Assembly (NCBI RefSeq): GCF_010669145.1
Contig: NZ_CP048632.1
Coordinates: 2,493,501-2,557,500 of the forward strand
Reading direction: 5' to 3'
DNA: 64,000 nucleotides
DNA from: Rhizobium oryzihabitans
GTDB lineage: Bacteria; Pseudomonadota; Alphaproteobacteria; Rhizobiales; Rhizobiaceae
Shown: positions 8,298-16,982 of the stretch, piece after piece
Numbering within the stretch: position 1 is the stretch's first letter
Layout of the letters: every line of letters starts with the position of its first letter
The notes under the pieces: model-generated
What the model was told of the DNA's origin: nothing
The model's input: only the letters and a program-made list of their open reading frames with translations
Databases searched by the model: none
Position numbers and translations under genes: made by a program

Positions 8298-9080
8298 ATG
8301 CAGGACAGGAAAGACCGGGTCGCCGTCGTAACGGGGGCGGCAGGTGACATAGGCCGGGCAATTGCCGCGGCGCTTTCTGAAAGCCATGCGAAGGTGGTGT
8401 TGGTGGATATCGATCCCGACGCCCTTTCCAATGCGCTTTCCCTGCTTTCCGGTCCCGCCTTCGTTTCGAAAACCTGCGATGTCACCGATCCGCAGGACCT
8501 TGCAAGGCTGGCCGCGGAGGTCGCGGAGCTGGGTGATGTTGCGACCCTCGTCAACAATGCAGGGGCTGCAAGGGCGGTCAGCCTGCACGACACGACCGCC
8601 GAAATATGGCGCAAGGACAATACCCTCAATCTGGAAGCACCGTTTCTCTGCTTCAGGGCTTTCGAAGAGGCGCTGAAGCGAACGCAGGGTTCCGTGGTCA
8701 ATATCAGTTCCGTCAACGGCATGGCTGTGTTCGGCCATCCCGCCTATAGCGCGGCAAAGGCGGGGCTGATCCATCTGACGAAGCTGATCGCCGTCGAATA
8801 CGGTAAATTCGGCATCCGTTCCAATGCCGTTGCGCCGGGTACCGTGCGCACGCAGGCGTGGGAGGCGCGGGCGGCGGTCAATCCTCAGGTCTTCGAGGAA
8901 GCGAAGCACTGGTATCCGCTGCAGCGCATCGTGAGACCCGAAGATGTGGCCAACGCCGTGGCCTTTCTGGCCGGTCCACAGGCCGCCGCCATCAGCGGCG
9001 TGTGCCTGCCGGTCGACTGCGGGCTCACGGCGGGGCAGGCCCCGCTTGCCCGTACTTTCTCGCAATCCGAACACTACTGA
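8298..9080 (+). CDS. Short-chain dehydrogenase/reductase (SDR)
   Basis: This is a classical SDR of 260 residues. The nucleotide-binding motif is TGAAGDIGRA (residues 12-21), the stabilising NNAG is at 87-90, and the catalytic set is Ser137/Ser138, Tyr150 and Lys154 (YSAAK). It probably oxidises or reduces a sugar, polyol or amino-sugar derivative with NAD(P)H; the substrate is unknown. It follows the RpiR gene by 84 bases and precedes the GH20 gene by 44, so it probably belongs to the same transcript. Confidence 0.88.
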   Translation: MQDRKDRVAVVTGAAGDIGRAIAAALSESHAKVVLVDIDPDALSNALSLLSGPAFVSKTCDVTDPQDLARLAAEVAELGDVATLVNNAGAARAVSLHDTTAEIWRKDNTLNLEAPFLCFRAFEEALKRTQGSVVNISSVNGMAVFGHPAYSAAKAGLIHLTKLIAVEYGKFGIRSNAVAPGTVRTQAWEARAAVNPQVFEEAKHWYPLQRIVRPEDVANAVAFLAGPQAAAISGVCLPVDCGLTAGQAPLARTFSQSEHY

Positions 9081-9124
9081 TCGAAGCCCTTTCGGGGGCG
9101 CAATGCGCAATAAAGGGGAGCATC

Positions 9125-11044
9125 ATGGCGCTCGCACATTATCGTCTTGAAAATTCGTGGCATCCGCTCGCAGAATCCGCATCGGGTGGTTTCACCTTCA
9201 CCCTGTTCAATCTCTCCCATGAGCCGCTGAAAGATTTCCGGATCGTCTACACGTCCCTCACCCGGACGGTGGACAAGCCGGTTTGCGGCAATGCCGTTTA
9301 TCTGCGCCGCAATGCCAATTTCCATGAATTTGCGCCGCCGCCCGGTTTCGTGCTCGAGGCCGGTAAATCCTGGCGTTTCACCGTCGATGGCTTGCTGAGG
9401 CCAGCCCGCCATCGCACGGATGGCGCGAAATCCGCCTATGTCAGCCTTGCCGACGGTACGCATCGCGCCGTTGCTGTCGGCGATTTGATGCTGGACGGGC
9501 GTCACAGCGAGCCGGCGCCGGTTCTGCTTCCTGAAGGGAAGCTCGACCTGCCCTTCGCCATCCAGCCATGGCCAGCGGAAGTCGATGCCGAGCCGGGCGA
9601 GGCCTTCCCCGTCGCACTTTTCCCGACGGAGGATGCAAAGGCTGAGGAAGTGCTTGCGGTGGAAACCGTGCTGTCGCTGTTCCGCAGGCTTTTTGCCGTT
9701 GGGCATGTGCCTTTCAGCCTTGCGCCGGTTCATGAGGGCAAACCGCTTCGCTTCAAGAAACATAGCGGCCTGGAGGCGGAAGGTTATCGCCTGTCTTTCT
9801 CCGATGAAGCTGTTGTCGTGGAATATTCGGCCGCTGCCGGTCTGCAATATGGCCTGACGGTGCTGGCGCAATTGCTGCATGGCGCGCGGATCGATCCCAA
9901 GTTTCGCTTCCCGGCCTCCGGCACCATCACCGATGCACCGCGTTACAGCTGGCGCGGATGCCATCTGGATGTCTCGCGGCAATTCTATCCGACTGATGAT
10001 GTCGTGCGGCTGATCGATATTCTCGCATGGCTGCGCATGAACAGGTTCCATTGGCATCTGACGGATGACGAGGCGTGGCGGCTTGAAATCAAGGCCTATC
10101 CGCTGCTGACAACCGTTGGCGCAACCCGCGGTCCGGATACGCCGCTTCTGCCGCAACTCGGCAACGGGGCCGAGCCCGTTTCCGGCTATTACAGCCAGGA
10201 CGATGTGCGCAAGGTCGTTGCGCATGCGGCCGCATTGAACGTCGAGATCGTGCCGGAAGTCGATATTCCCGGCCATAGCACGGCGGCTCTCGTTGCCTAT
10301 CCGGATCTGACAGACGGGCAGGAAGCGCCGGACAGCTACCGTTCGGTGCAGGGCTATCCCAACAATGCGCTCAACCCCGCCATCGAGCCGACCTATGAGT
10401 TCCTCGGCAAGATATTCGACGAGATGGTGGAGCTTTTCCCCTCGCGGCTGATCCACATTGGTGGCGACGAGGTTGCGGATGGTTCCTGGCTTGCCTCGCC
10501 GCTTGCCAAGTCGTTGATGGAAAAGGAAGGGCTCGACGGCACCTTCGGCATCCAGTCCTATTTCATGAAGCGCATCCAGGGGATGCTGCATGAGCGTGGC
10601 CGCCAGCTTGCCGGCTGGGACGAAGTTTCACATGGTGGCGGCGTCGATCCGGCTGGAACATTGCTGATGGCCTGGCAGAAGCCGGAAGTTGGCCTTGAGC
10701 TTGCAAAGCAGGGTTATGACGTGGTGATGACGCCGGGACAGGCCTATTATCTCGACATGGTACAGGATGAGGCCTGGCAGGAGCCCGGCGCAAGCTGGGC
10801 CGGCACCGTTCCGCCTTCGCACACCTATACTTACGAGGCGGTCGGCGACTTCCCGGAGGAATTGAAGGAGCGGATGAAAGGCGTTCAGGCCTGCATCTGG
10901 TCGGAGCATTTCCTCAACCGCGCCTATTTCAACCATCTGGTTTTCCCGAGGCTGCCGGCTATTGCCGAGGCGGCGTGGACCCCGAAGGCGCAGAAGGACT
11001 GGCTGCGTTTTTCCGCCATCGTCTCCTTGAACCCGGTTTATTGA
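9125..11044 (+). CDS. Beta-N-acetylhexosaminidase, glycoside hydrolase family 20
   Basis: This enzyme removes terminal GlcNAc/GalNAc from glycosides. It has 639 residues. The GH20b-like domain ends near residue 270, and the TIM barrel opens with YSWRGCHLDVSRQFYP and continues with FHWHLTDDEAWRLEI. The catalytic Asp-Glu pair is in HIGGDEV (Asp448, Glu449), which fits substrate-assisted catalysis. The start at 9125 is preceded by AAGGGGAG; an upstream in-frame extension runs back into the SDR gene and is rejected. No signal peptide is visible, so it probably acts in the cytoplasm on imported oligosaccharides. That agrees with the sugar ABC importer nearby. Confidence 0.92.
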   Translation: MALAHYRLENSWHPLAESASGGFTFTLFNLSHEPLKDFRIVYTSLTRTVDKPVCGNAVYLRRNANFHEFAPPPGFVLEAGKSWRFTVDGLLRPARHRTDGAKSAYVSLADGTHRAVAVGDLMLDGRHSEPAPVLLPEGKLDLPFAIQPWPAEVDAEPGEAFPVALFPTEDAKAEEVLAVETVLSLFRRLFAVGHVPFSLAPVHEGKPLRFKKHSGLEAEGYRLSFSDEAVVVEYSAAAGLQYGLTVLAQLLHGARIDPKFRFPASGTITDAPRYSWRGCHLDVSRQFYPTDDVVRLIDILAWLRMNRFHWHLTDDEAWRLEIKAYPLLTTVGATRGPDTPLLPQLGNGAEPVSGYYSQDDVRKVVAHAAALNVEIVPEVDIPGHSTAALVAYPDLTDGQEAPDSYRSVQGYPNNALNPAIEPTYEFLGKIFDEMVELFPSRLIHIGGDEVADGSWLASPLAKSLMEKEGLDGTFGIQSYFMKRIQGMLHERGRQLAGWDEVSHGGGVDPAGTLLMAWQKPEVGLELAKQGYDVVMTPGQAYYLDMVQDEAWQEPGASWAGTVPPSHTYTYEAVGDFPEELKERMKGVQACIWSEHFLNRAYFNHLVFPRLPAIAEAAWTPKAQKDWLRFSAIVSLNPVY

Positions 11045-11056
11045 GGGGCAGGCGAG

Positions 11057-12490
11057 ATGCGTATTGCCGTTGGTGGTATTCATACCGAATGCAGCACCTA
11101 TTCGCCGGTGCTGATGCGCCAGGAAGACTTTCGCGTTTCCCGCGGTGCAGAGTTGCCGGAAGCCGAGTACTTCAATTTCCTCGGCGAAGGCGGGGCGGAG
11201 GTGTTGCCGTTGCTTCATGCGCGGGCGGTGCCGGGTGGTCCGGTATCGCGCGCGGCCTATGACGCGTTCAAGCAGGAATTTCTCGAGCGGCTGAAAGCTT
11301 CATTGCCGCTGGATGGGCTTTACCTTGCCATGCATGGCGCGATGAATGTCGAAGGCATGGACGATGCGGAGGGCGACTGGATTTCCAGCGCCCGCGCCGT
11401 GGTCGGGCCGGATGTGATTATTTCTGCGAGCTACGACCTGCATGGCAATGTCAGCCAAACGATCATCGACCAGCTTGATATCTTCGCCGGCTACCGAACT
11501 GCGCCGCATATCGATGTGCGCGAGACGATGGTGCGGGCGTGGACGATGCTCATCAAGGCGCTGAAAACGGGCGAGAAGCCCGGTGTGGCCTGGGCGAAAA
11601 TCCCCGTTCTGCTGCCGGGTGAAAAGACATCCACGGAAGATGAACCCACAAAAAGTCTCTATGCCGTTCTACCGGATCATGATGCCCGGCCCGGCATATG
11701 GGATGCGAATTTCATGATCGGCTATGTCTGGGCCGACGAACCAAGGGCGACGTCCTGTGCGGTGGTGACGGGGACGGATAGGGAGGCCGCGCAGGCGGTT
11801 GCCAGTGAGATCGCGCAATCCTACTGGAATGCCCGGCAGGATTTCCGTTTCGGGCCGGTGACCCAGCCGCTCGACGCCATTCTCGATATTGCGGAAAAAA
11901 CGGCCACCAGCCCGATCATTCTCGCGGACTCGGGTGACAATCCGACCGGCGGCGGCGTGGGCGATCGCGCCGATGTTCTGGCGGCGCTGATTAAACGCAA
12001 CTGGCAGGGCGCTTTGATGGGCGGCATCACCGACAGGCCGGCCGTCGAAGCCTGCTTCGCGGCAGGTGAGGACGCGACGCTTTCCCTGAAGATTGGCGGC
12101 AGTCTCGATCCTGAGAGCCCGTCCGTCACGGTCGAAGCCAAGGTTCTGAAACTGGACGATCCCGATGCTGCGGATCAGCGGCAGGCGGTGGTCGGCATCG
12201 GCGGCATCATCGTCATTCTGGCCGCAAGGCGCAGGCCCTATCACATGATCGCGGATTTCACCCGTCTGGGCTTCGATCCGAAGGCTGTGAGGCTGCTGGT
12301 CGTCAAATCCGGGTATCTTTCGCCGGAGTTGGCGCCGATCGCCAATCCCAATCTGATGGCGCTGACGGAGGGGGTTATCAATCAGGATATCGAAAACCTT
12401 CCCAATCGCCGCCGGGAAGGCGATTTTTACCCATGGAAGCCGCATTTCGACTATATCCCGAAACCCATCCTTTCTGCCCGCTGGCGATGA
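11057..12490 (+). CDS. M81-family metallopeptidase (MlrC/microcystinase C-like)
   Basis: The protein has 477 residues with the two parts of the MlrC family. The N-terminal DUF1485 region has GGIHTECSTYSP, YLAMHGAM and SYDLHGNVS with candidate metal-binding His and Asp residues. The C-terminal region has the signature DSGDNPTGGGVGD near residue 293. MlrC cleaves linear microcystin fragments, but family members are widespread in bacteria without microcystin and their usual substrates are unknown. It sits 12 bases after the GH20 gene and is followed by an MFS transporter, so the substrate may be an amide-containing sugar or muropeptide-like compound (inference). Confidence 0.85.
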   Translation: MRIAVGGIHTECSTYSPVLMRQEDFRVSRGAELPEAEYFNFLGEGGAEVLPLLHARAVPGGPVSRAAYDAFKQEFLERLKASLPLDGLYLAMHGAMNVEGMDDAEGDWISSARAVVGPDVIISASYDLHGNVSQTIIDQLDIFAGYRTAPHIDVRETMVRAWTMLIKALKTGEKPGVAWAKIPVLLPGEKTSTEDEPTKSLYAVLPDHDARPGIWDANFMIGYVWADEPRATSCAVVTGTDREAAQAVASEIAQSYWNARQDFRFGPVTQPLDAILDIAEKTATSPIILADSGDNPTGGGVGDRADVLAALIKRNWQGALMGGITDRPAVEACFAAGEDATLSLKIGGSLDPESPSVTVEAKVLKLDDPDAADQRQAVVGIGGIIVILAARRRPYHMIADFTRLGFDPKAVRLLVVKSGYLSPELAPIANPNLMALTEGVINQDIENLPNRRREGDFYPWKPHFDYIPKPILSARWR

Positions 12491-12516
12491 CGGCGGTTCG
12501 ATAGGTTTTATCAAGC

Positions 12517-12535
12517 GATCCGGCGATGCCGGATC
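12517..12535 (+). other. Intercistronic hairpin between the M81 and MFS genes
   Basis: A perfect 8-base stem, GATCCGGC/GCCGGATC, has the 3-base loop GAT. A possible upstream ATG for the MFS gene (12526) lies partly inside this hairpin, which favours the later start at 12553. No T run follows, so an RNA-processing or attenuating role is more likely than full termination. Confidence 0.5.
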
Positions 12536-12552
12536 ATCTCAGGCGAATATCC

Positions 12553-13758
12553 ATGCCGTCGGCTCTTTCCATCGTTATCAATAATCCGTCGATCCGCATC
12601 GGGGCGCTCGCCATTCTGTTTTTCGGATTTTCGAATGCAGCCACCGCTCCCTATCAGGCGGTCATCGGCATTCGTGAAATCGGGCTTAGCAACACCGTCT
12701 ATTCCCTGCTGATGCTGTTTGCCGCCGTCATCAATGTCAGCGCCAGCGTATTGATGGGCATCGTCGCCGACAGGCTGGGCGAATATCGCAAGCCCATGCT
12801 GCTCATCGCGCTCTTCGGCGTCAGCGGTTACCTGCTGGTTTATCTCGTCGGTAACGCCATGGCTTTCATCAGTGCGAAGCTGGTCCTCCTGCCGATCTTC
12901 GGGGCGATGAATTCGCTGATCTTTGCACATGTGCGCGCCGATGCCCGTAATCTTTCGACGGGTGACATGATCGCCGTGAATTCGATCATGCGGGCCACGA
13001 TCTCGCTGTCCTGGGTGCTGGTGCCGGGTATCGTCGGTATCTTTCTGGTGAATTCCGGCAATATGCTGCTGGCTTTCCTGTTCTCAGGCATTTGCGCGCT
13101 TATCTGCTTTCTGCTTGTCGCCTTTTGCCTGCCGCGCGCTGCCACGCCGGCGACCGTGAACACCGAAGCGCGGTTCGGCCTCCGCGCCTCGCTCGCGGAA
13201 ATCGGGTCGCGGCGGGTGCTGCTGCGGATCATTGCTATCGCCTTGATCTGCTCGATGCTGCATCTCAATGATTCCATACGTTCGCTGATCATAACGGGTC
13301 AGGCGCAGGGCACGGTCGCGGATATCGGTATCGTGGCGGGTATTGTCGCGGCGCTGGAAATCGTTTTCATTCTCCTGTGGGGCTGGATCGAGAAAAAGGT
13401 GCCGCAAACGCTGACGCTGGCGGCGGGAGCGGTGCTTTATGCCATCTATCTCATCCTGCAGGGGCTCGCTTCCGCGCCATGGCACATTTACGCACAAACC
13501 ATCATCAGCGCGCTGGGCGCGGCGGCCATCATCAGTATCCCGATTACCTATCTGCAGGAGCTGATCGCGGATCGGCCAGGGCTTGGAAGCTCGCTGATCG
13601 CCGTCAATATCTTCCTTGGTGCCGGTCTGGGTGCGCTGATTTTCGCCCTGGGCACATTTGTCACAAGCTATTCGGGAACCTCCATTCTGGGAGCAGTTGT
13701 GGGTCTCGGCGGCGTTTACATGCTCTATGCGCTTGATGGGACGGGTCGCCGCAGGTAG
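12553..13758 (+). CDS. MFS transporter, SetA-like sugar efflux/uptake type
   Basis: This is an inner-membrane major facilitator protein of 401 residues with about 12 hydrophobic spans. The MFS loop 2-3 motif appears as GIVADRLGEYRKP near residue 71, and a long central loop (about residues 190-220) divides the halves. The start at 12553 is chosen over 12526 because the latter lies in a stable hairpin and the protein family begins near PSALSIVINN. The overall pattern resembles sugar-efflux (SetA/SetB) proteins, but the substrate is uncertain. The gene lies 62 bases after the M81 gene and before cutC. Confidence 0.8.
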   Translation: MPSALSIVINNPSIRIGALAILFFGFSNAATAPYQAVIGIREIGLSNTVYSLLMLFAAVINVSASVLMGIVADRLGEYRKPMLLIALFGVSGYLLVYLVGNAMAFISAKLVLLPIFGAMNSLIFAHVRADARNLSTGDMIAVNSIMRATISLSWVLVPGIVGIFLVNSGNMLLAFLFSGICALICFLLVAFCLPRAATPATVNTEARFGLRASLAEIGSRRVLLRIIAIALICSMLHLNDSIRSLIITGQAQGTVADIGIVAGIVAALEIVFILLWGWIEKKVPQTLTLAAGAVLYAIYLILQGLASAPWHIYAQTIISALGAAAIISIPITYLQELIADRPGLGSSLIAVNIFLGAGLGALIFALGTFVTSYSGTSILGAVVGLGGVYMLYALDGTGRRR

Positions 13759-13837
13759 AGCGTCGGGCCGAAAAGTGTGGGCGGCTTTCGGATAACCCGG
13801 TGCGTGAACAGAGCACGTTCGAATGAAAGAGGTTACG

Positions 13838-14578
13838 ATGATTCTCGAGATTTGCGTGGACGATGTGGCCGGGCTGGAAGCGGCGGTCAGGGGCGGTGCC
13901 GATCGTATCGAGCTCTGCGCGGCATTGTCCGGTGGCGGCGTCACACCGTCTGCGGGTTTCATGCAGCGAGCGGCGGCCTATGGATTACCGGTCAGCGTGA
14001 TGATCAGACCGCGCGCCGGTGATTTCGTGTTCACACGTGACGAAGCCGATGTGATGAAACGCGATATTGATGCGGCGCGTGCTGCGGGGCTTTCCGGCGT
14101 GGTGCTCGGCGCATCGCTTGGCGATGGCTCGCTTGATATTCGGCTGCTCGAAGAATTGCGCCGTCACGCCGATGGGCTGGATATGACGCTGCACCGGGCG
14201 ATCGACGTCGTTCCCGACATGGACGAGGCTCTCGAAGCTGCCATCGCGCTCGGTTTTCCGAGAATCCTCACCTCAGGCGGCGCGCGTTCGGCGCTGGAGG
14301 GCATGGAGACGCTGGCGCGATTATCAGAGATCGCCGCCGGCCGGATCGTCATCATGCCAGGTGCAGGCGTGCGTCCGCAGATCGTGCAGACATTGCTGGA
14401 CCGCTTTCCGATCACGGAAATCCACGCATCCTGTTCCGCCGTTCCATCTTATGATCCGGAAAGCAAGGTTGCGAAGCTCGGTTTCACCGGCGATGGGCGC
14501 AAGGGAACAGACGAAGCGGCGGTTCGCGAATTAAAGGCGATCCTCACCGCTCATCAAAAAGGCGGCGCAAAGCTTTAG
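13838..14578 (+). CDS. cutC: CutC-family protein
   Basis: This is a TIM-barrel protein of 246 residues. The start MILEICVDD and the following GGADRIELCAALSGGGVTPS are family hallmarks, as are MIRPRAGDFVF and ILTSGGARSALEGM. The ATG at 13838 has AAAGAGG 6-7 bases upstream and is preferred over 13823. CutC was first linked to copper tolerance, but that role is doubtful in many bacteria; a sugar-related activity is possible given the neighbours. Its 3' end overlaps the convergent glycosyltransferase by 35 bases. Confidence 0.88.
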   Translation: MILEICVDDVAGLEAAVRGGADRIELCAALSGGGVTPSAGFMQRAAAYGLPVSVMIRPRAGDFVFTRDEADVMKRDIDAARAAGLSGVVLGASLGDGSLDIRLLEELRRHADGLDMTLHRAIDVVPDMDEALEAAIALGFPRILTSGGARSALEGMETLARLSEIAAGRIVIMPGAGVRPQIVQTLLDRFPITEIHASCSAVPSYDPESKVAKLGFTGDGRKGTDEAAVRELKAILTAHQKGGAKL

Positions 14579-15695
14579 CTGTCCCAGCCGCGCCATCGAG
14601 ATCGAGGCTGATCGTGTCCGGTTCCGGCAGGGCCAATGCGGCCCTGATGGCATCTGCCATGGATTGCGCGGAGATATCTTTCTCCTCCAGCACCTGCGCC
14701 AGTCCCAGCCGCGCCAGTCGTTCGGCGCGGGCGCTCTGTTCCGTTTCGCCGCCCGCCGCGAAGGGGATCAGAAGCGAGCGGCATTTTGCCTGAAGAATAT
14801 CGCAGACGGTGTTGTAACCGGCCTGTGAAACCGAAAGCCGCGCGCCGGCAAGAAGGCTTGCGAAGTCTTTGCGGAAGCGAAAGACGGATACATTGTCCGC
14901 CGCCTCAGCCGAGATCGCATCGAAATCCGCTTGAGGCATATTGGGGCCGGTGACGAGGCACCAGCTTTTGATGCCGTCCAGCAGCGGGGCGGCTTCAAGT
15001 GCTGCCCGGACGAGTGCTGCGCCAACCGCGCCGCCGCCTGCGGATACCACGATATCGAATTTTTCAGCCGGTTCTGGCGGCGGCAGCGGTGCGACGAGGC
15101 CGGTATAGATAATGCGCTGGCTGATTTCGCCGGCAAGGGGAAAGGTATCCTCCAGTCGCACAAATTCCGGATCGCCATGGACCAGCACCGCGTCGAAATG
15201 TTTCTTCACCAGCGACACGGTTTCTTCGTCACGGCCGGGTTTGGTTTTTTCCTGCAGAATGTCACGCAGCGACGTCATGACGAGCGGGCGCGGTTCGCTA
15301 TCCTCGATCTCATCCAGAAGCGGCAGCAATTCGAAACGCACCTGTCTGCGCCCGAAGGGGAAAGCCTCGATGATGACGATGTCCGGTTTTGCGCCATGGT
15401 AAGCGCCGATCAGCATGTCTGTTCGAAGTTTCTTGAAGTCGTCATCCACCGGTTTGCCGGAACTGTCGACAAGGCCGGAAAAGCTGCCGTCGCTGACGGC
15501 GATGGGCGGCAATTCGACATGACGGATACCATCGCCCGGAAAGCCCGGTACCGGGGTGCCGCCCGTCACCAGAACGACATCGAAACCATCCGCCTGCAGG
15601 GCGTTGGCAATGCGGCTGGCGCGGGCGATATGGCCGATGCCCAGAAGATGCTGGACATAAAAGAAGACTGAAGGACGCTTTTCCGTATCACTCAT
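14544..15695 (-). CDS. Glycosyltransferase of MurG-like (GT28/GT-B) fold
   Basis: The protein has 383 residues. The N-terminal half opens with FYVQHLLGIGHIARASRIAN and VVLVTGGTPVPG. The C-terminal half has the nucleotide-sugar-binding pattern SVSQAGYNTVCDILQ and PFAAGGETEQSARAERL. The ATG at 15695 overlaps the stop of the upstream GT4 gene (ATGA), so an alternative in-frame start at 15710 is rejected. It is the last gene of a long minus-strand operon and resembles the first glycosyltransferase of the run (16983-18191), which suggests an old duplication. The acceptor is unknown; a surface glycan or glycolipid is likely. Confidence 0.82.
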   Translation of the reverse strand: MSDTEKRPSVFFYVQHLLGIGHIARASRIANALQADGFDVVLVTGGTPVPGFPGDGIRHVELPPIAVSDGSFSGLVDSSGKPVDDDFKKLRTDMLIGAYHGAKPDIVIIEAFPFGRRQVRFELLPLLDEIEDSEPRPLVMTSLRDILQEKTKPGRDEETVSLVKKHFDAVLVHGDPEFVRLEDTFPLAGEISQRIIYTGLVAPLPPPEPAEKFDIVVSAGGGAVGAALVRAALEAAPLLDGIKSWCLVTGPNMPQADFDAISAEAADNVSVFRFRKDFASLLAGARLSVSQAGYNTVCDILQAKCRSLLIPFAAGGETEQSARAERLARLGLAQVLEEKDISAQSMADAIRAALALPEPDTISLDLDGAAGTAKALRRLFDER

Positions 15696-16939
15696 GGCGT
15701 CTTTTCCCACTCGGTTTCGAACAGGGCTTTCAGTTCGGCAATGCTGGTGCGATGATCGAAAGCGGTTCGAACGCGGTTTTCGGCGGCAGCACCCAGACGC
15801 TGGCGTAGTTGCGGATCGGTGATGGCCGCACGCAGTGCTTCGGCGAATGCGGCCGGATTTTCCGGATCGGTTAGCAGCCCGTTTTCACCGTCGACGAAGA
15901 ATTCCGGAATGCCTGAGATTTTGGTGGAAATGCAGGTCAGCGCTTGGCTCGCGGCCTCAACCAGCACATTGGGAAGGCCGTCGCGATCGCCATCGCTGGT
16001 AATGCGGCAGGCAAGGGCGAAGAGATCCGCCTCCCGGTAATTCTCCAGCACCTGCTTCTGGTCCATGGCCCCGGTCCAGACGATCCTGTCGGCGAGGCCA
16101 AGCTCGTCTGCGAGTTTCTTCAGCGCGACCAGTTCATCACCGCCGCCGATATGGGTGAAACGCCAATGGATATCCTGCGGGAGTGAAGCCAGCGCGCGCA
16201 GGAGAATATCGATGCCCTTTTTCTTGACCGCCCGGCCGACGCTTAAAATCCTGACCGGGTCACCGGCATCTGAACCGTCTCTCGCCGGGCGTGGCGTGTC
16301 GAAATGCGGGAAGCGGGTGAGATCGAGGCCATGATAACTCAGATGCACATTCTGCCTGGCCCCGGAAAGGGTCTGCAGATGCTGGAAGCCGCCGGCAGTG
16401 CAAGTCACGGCCCAGCGGGCGCTTTGCAGCTTAGCGGCAAGGTCACGGTCGTTCGAGGTCCAGATGTCCTTCGCGTGCGCCGAAATCGTCCAGGGTGTGC
16501 CAGTAATGAGATGGGTATAGGCGGCGACCGAGGCGGGTGTGTGGATGAAATGGACATGCAGCCATTCGGCATCCGCTGGCCATTCGTGGGCAAGCACGGC
16601 GGCCTGCCCGAAACGGCGGAAGCGGTTGCGGCTGAGATCATGCGGCAGATCGCTGAAAAACCGGCGGAGCGCCTTGGTGAAGCCCGGCTTTTTGCGGCAC
16701 GCCCACAATGCCTTTAGAACGCGCAGCGGTTCTTCATGCAGATATTCCGGCAGGTAGGTGACGGGCGCGCGGATCTCATCATGAACGGGGTGGCGTTTTT
16801 TATCCGTCGGCCGGCGCATGGACATCAGTTCCAGCGTGAGCCCGGCCTTTTCGAGCCCCAGAAGCTCCTGGGCAATGAAAGTCTCGGACAGGCGCGGATA
16901 GCCCTTGAGGAGCACCACGATTTTTTTTGTATCTGTCAC
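15692..16939 (-). CDS. Glycosyltransferase family 4 (WcaL-like)
   Basis: This is a GT-B retaining glycosyltransferase of 415 residues. The N-terminal acceptor domain starts VVLLKGYPRLSETFIAQELL, typical of colanic-acid-type WcaL/AmsK proteins. The C-terminal domain has VGRAVKKKGIDILLRAL and a family-typical donor-site region GDRDGLPNVLVEAASQ. The start is GTG at 16939, with an AGAGA about 12 bases upstream. It lies between two MurG-like enzymes, 43 bases after one and with an ATGA overlap with the other, so all three probably act on one glycan. Confidence 0.87.
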   Translation of the reverse strand: MTDTKKIVVLLKGYPRLSETFIAQELLGLEKAGLTLELMSMRRPTDKKRHPVHDEIRAPVTYLPEYLHEEPLRVLKALWACRKKPGFTKALRRFFSDLPHDLSRNRFRRFGQAAVLAHEWPADAEWLHVHFIHTPASVAAYTHLITGTPWTISAHAKDIWTSNDRDLAAKLQSARWAVTCTAGGFQHLQTLSGARQNVHLSYHGLDLTRFPHFDTPRPARDGSDAGDPVRILSVGRAVKKKGIDILLRALASLPQDIHWRFTHIGGGDELVALKKLADELGLADRIVWTGAMDQKQVLENYREADLFALACRITSDGDRDGLPNVLVEAASQALTCISTKISGIPEFFVDGENGLLTDPENPAAFAEALRAAITDPQLRQRLGAAAENRVRTAFDHRTSIAELKALFETEWEKTP

Positions 16940-16982
16940 GTTGCGCGTGTCTCTTTTGAAGCGGTGATTGTCAGGGAACCGG

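Noticed and set aside
8858..9124. N-terminal extension of the GH20 protein by 89 residues
   Set aside because: It lies inside the SDR gene and lacks a ribosome site, while 9125 has one and fits the domain start.
9074..10591. Minus-strand ORF of 505 codons opposite the GH20 gene
   Set aside because: No recognisable domain, and the plus strand has the GH20 catalytic motif.
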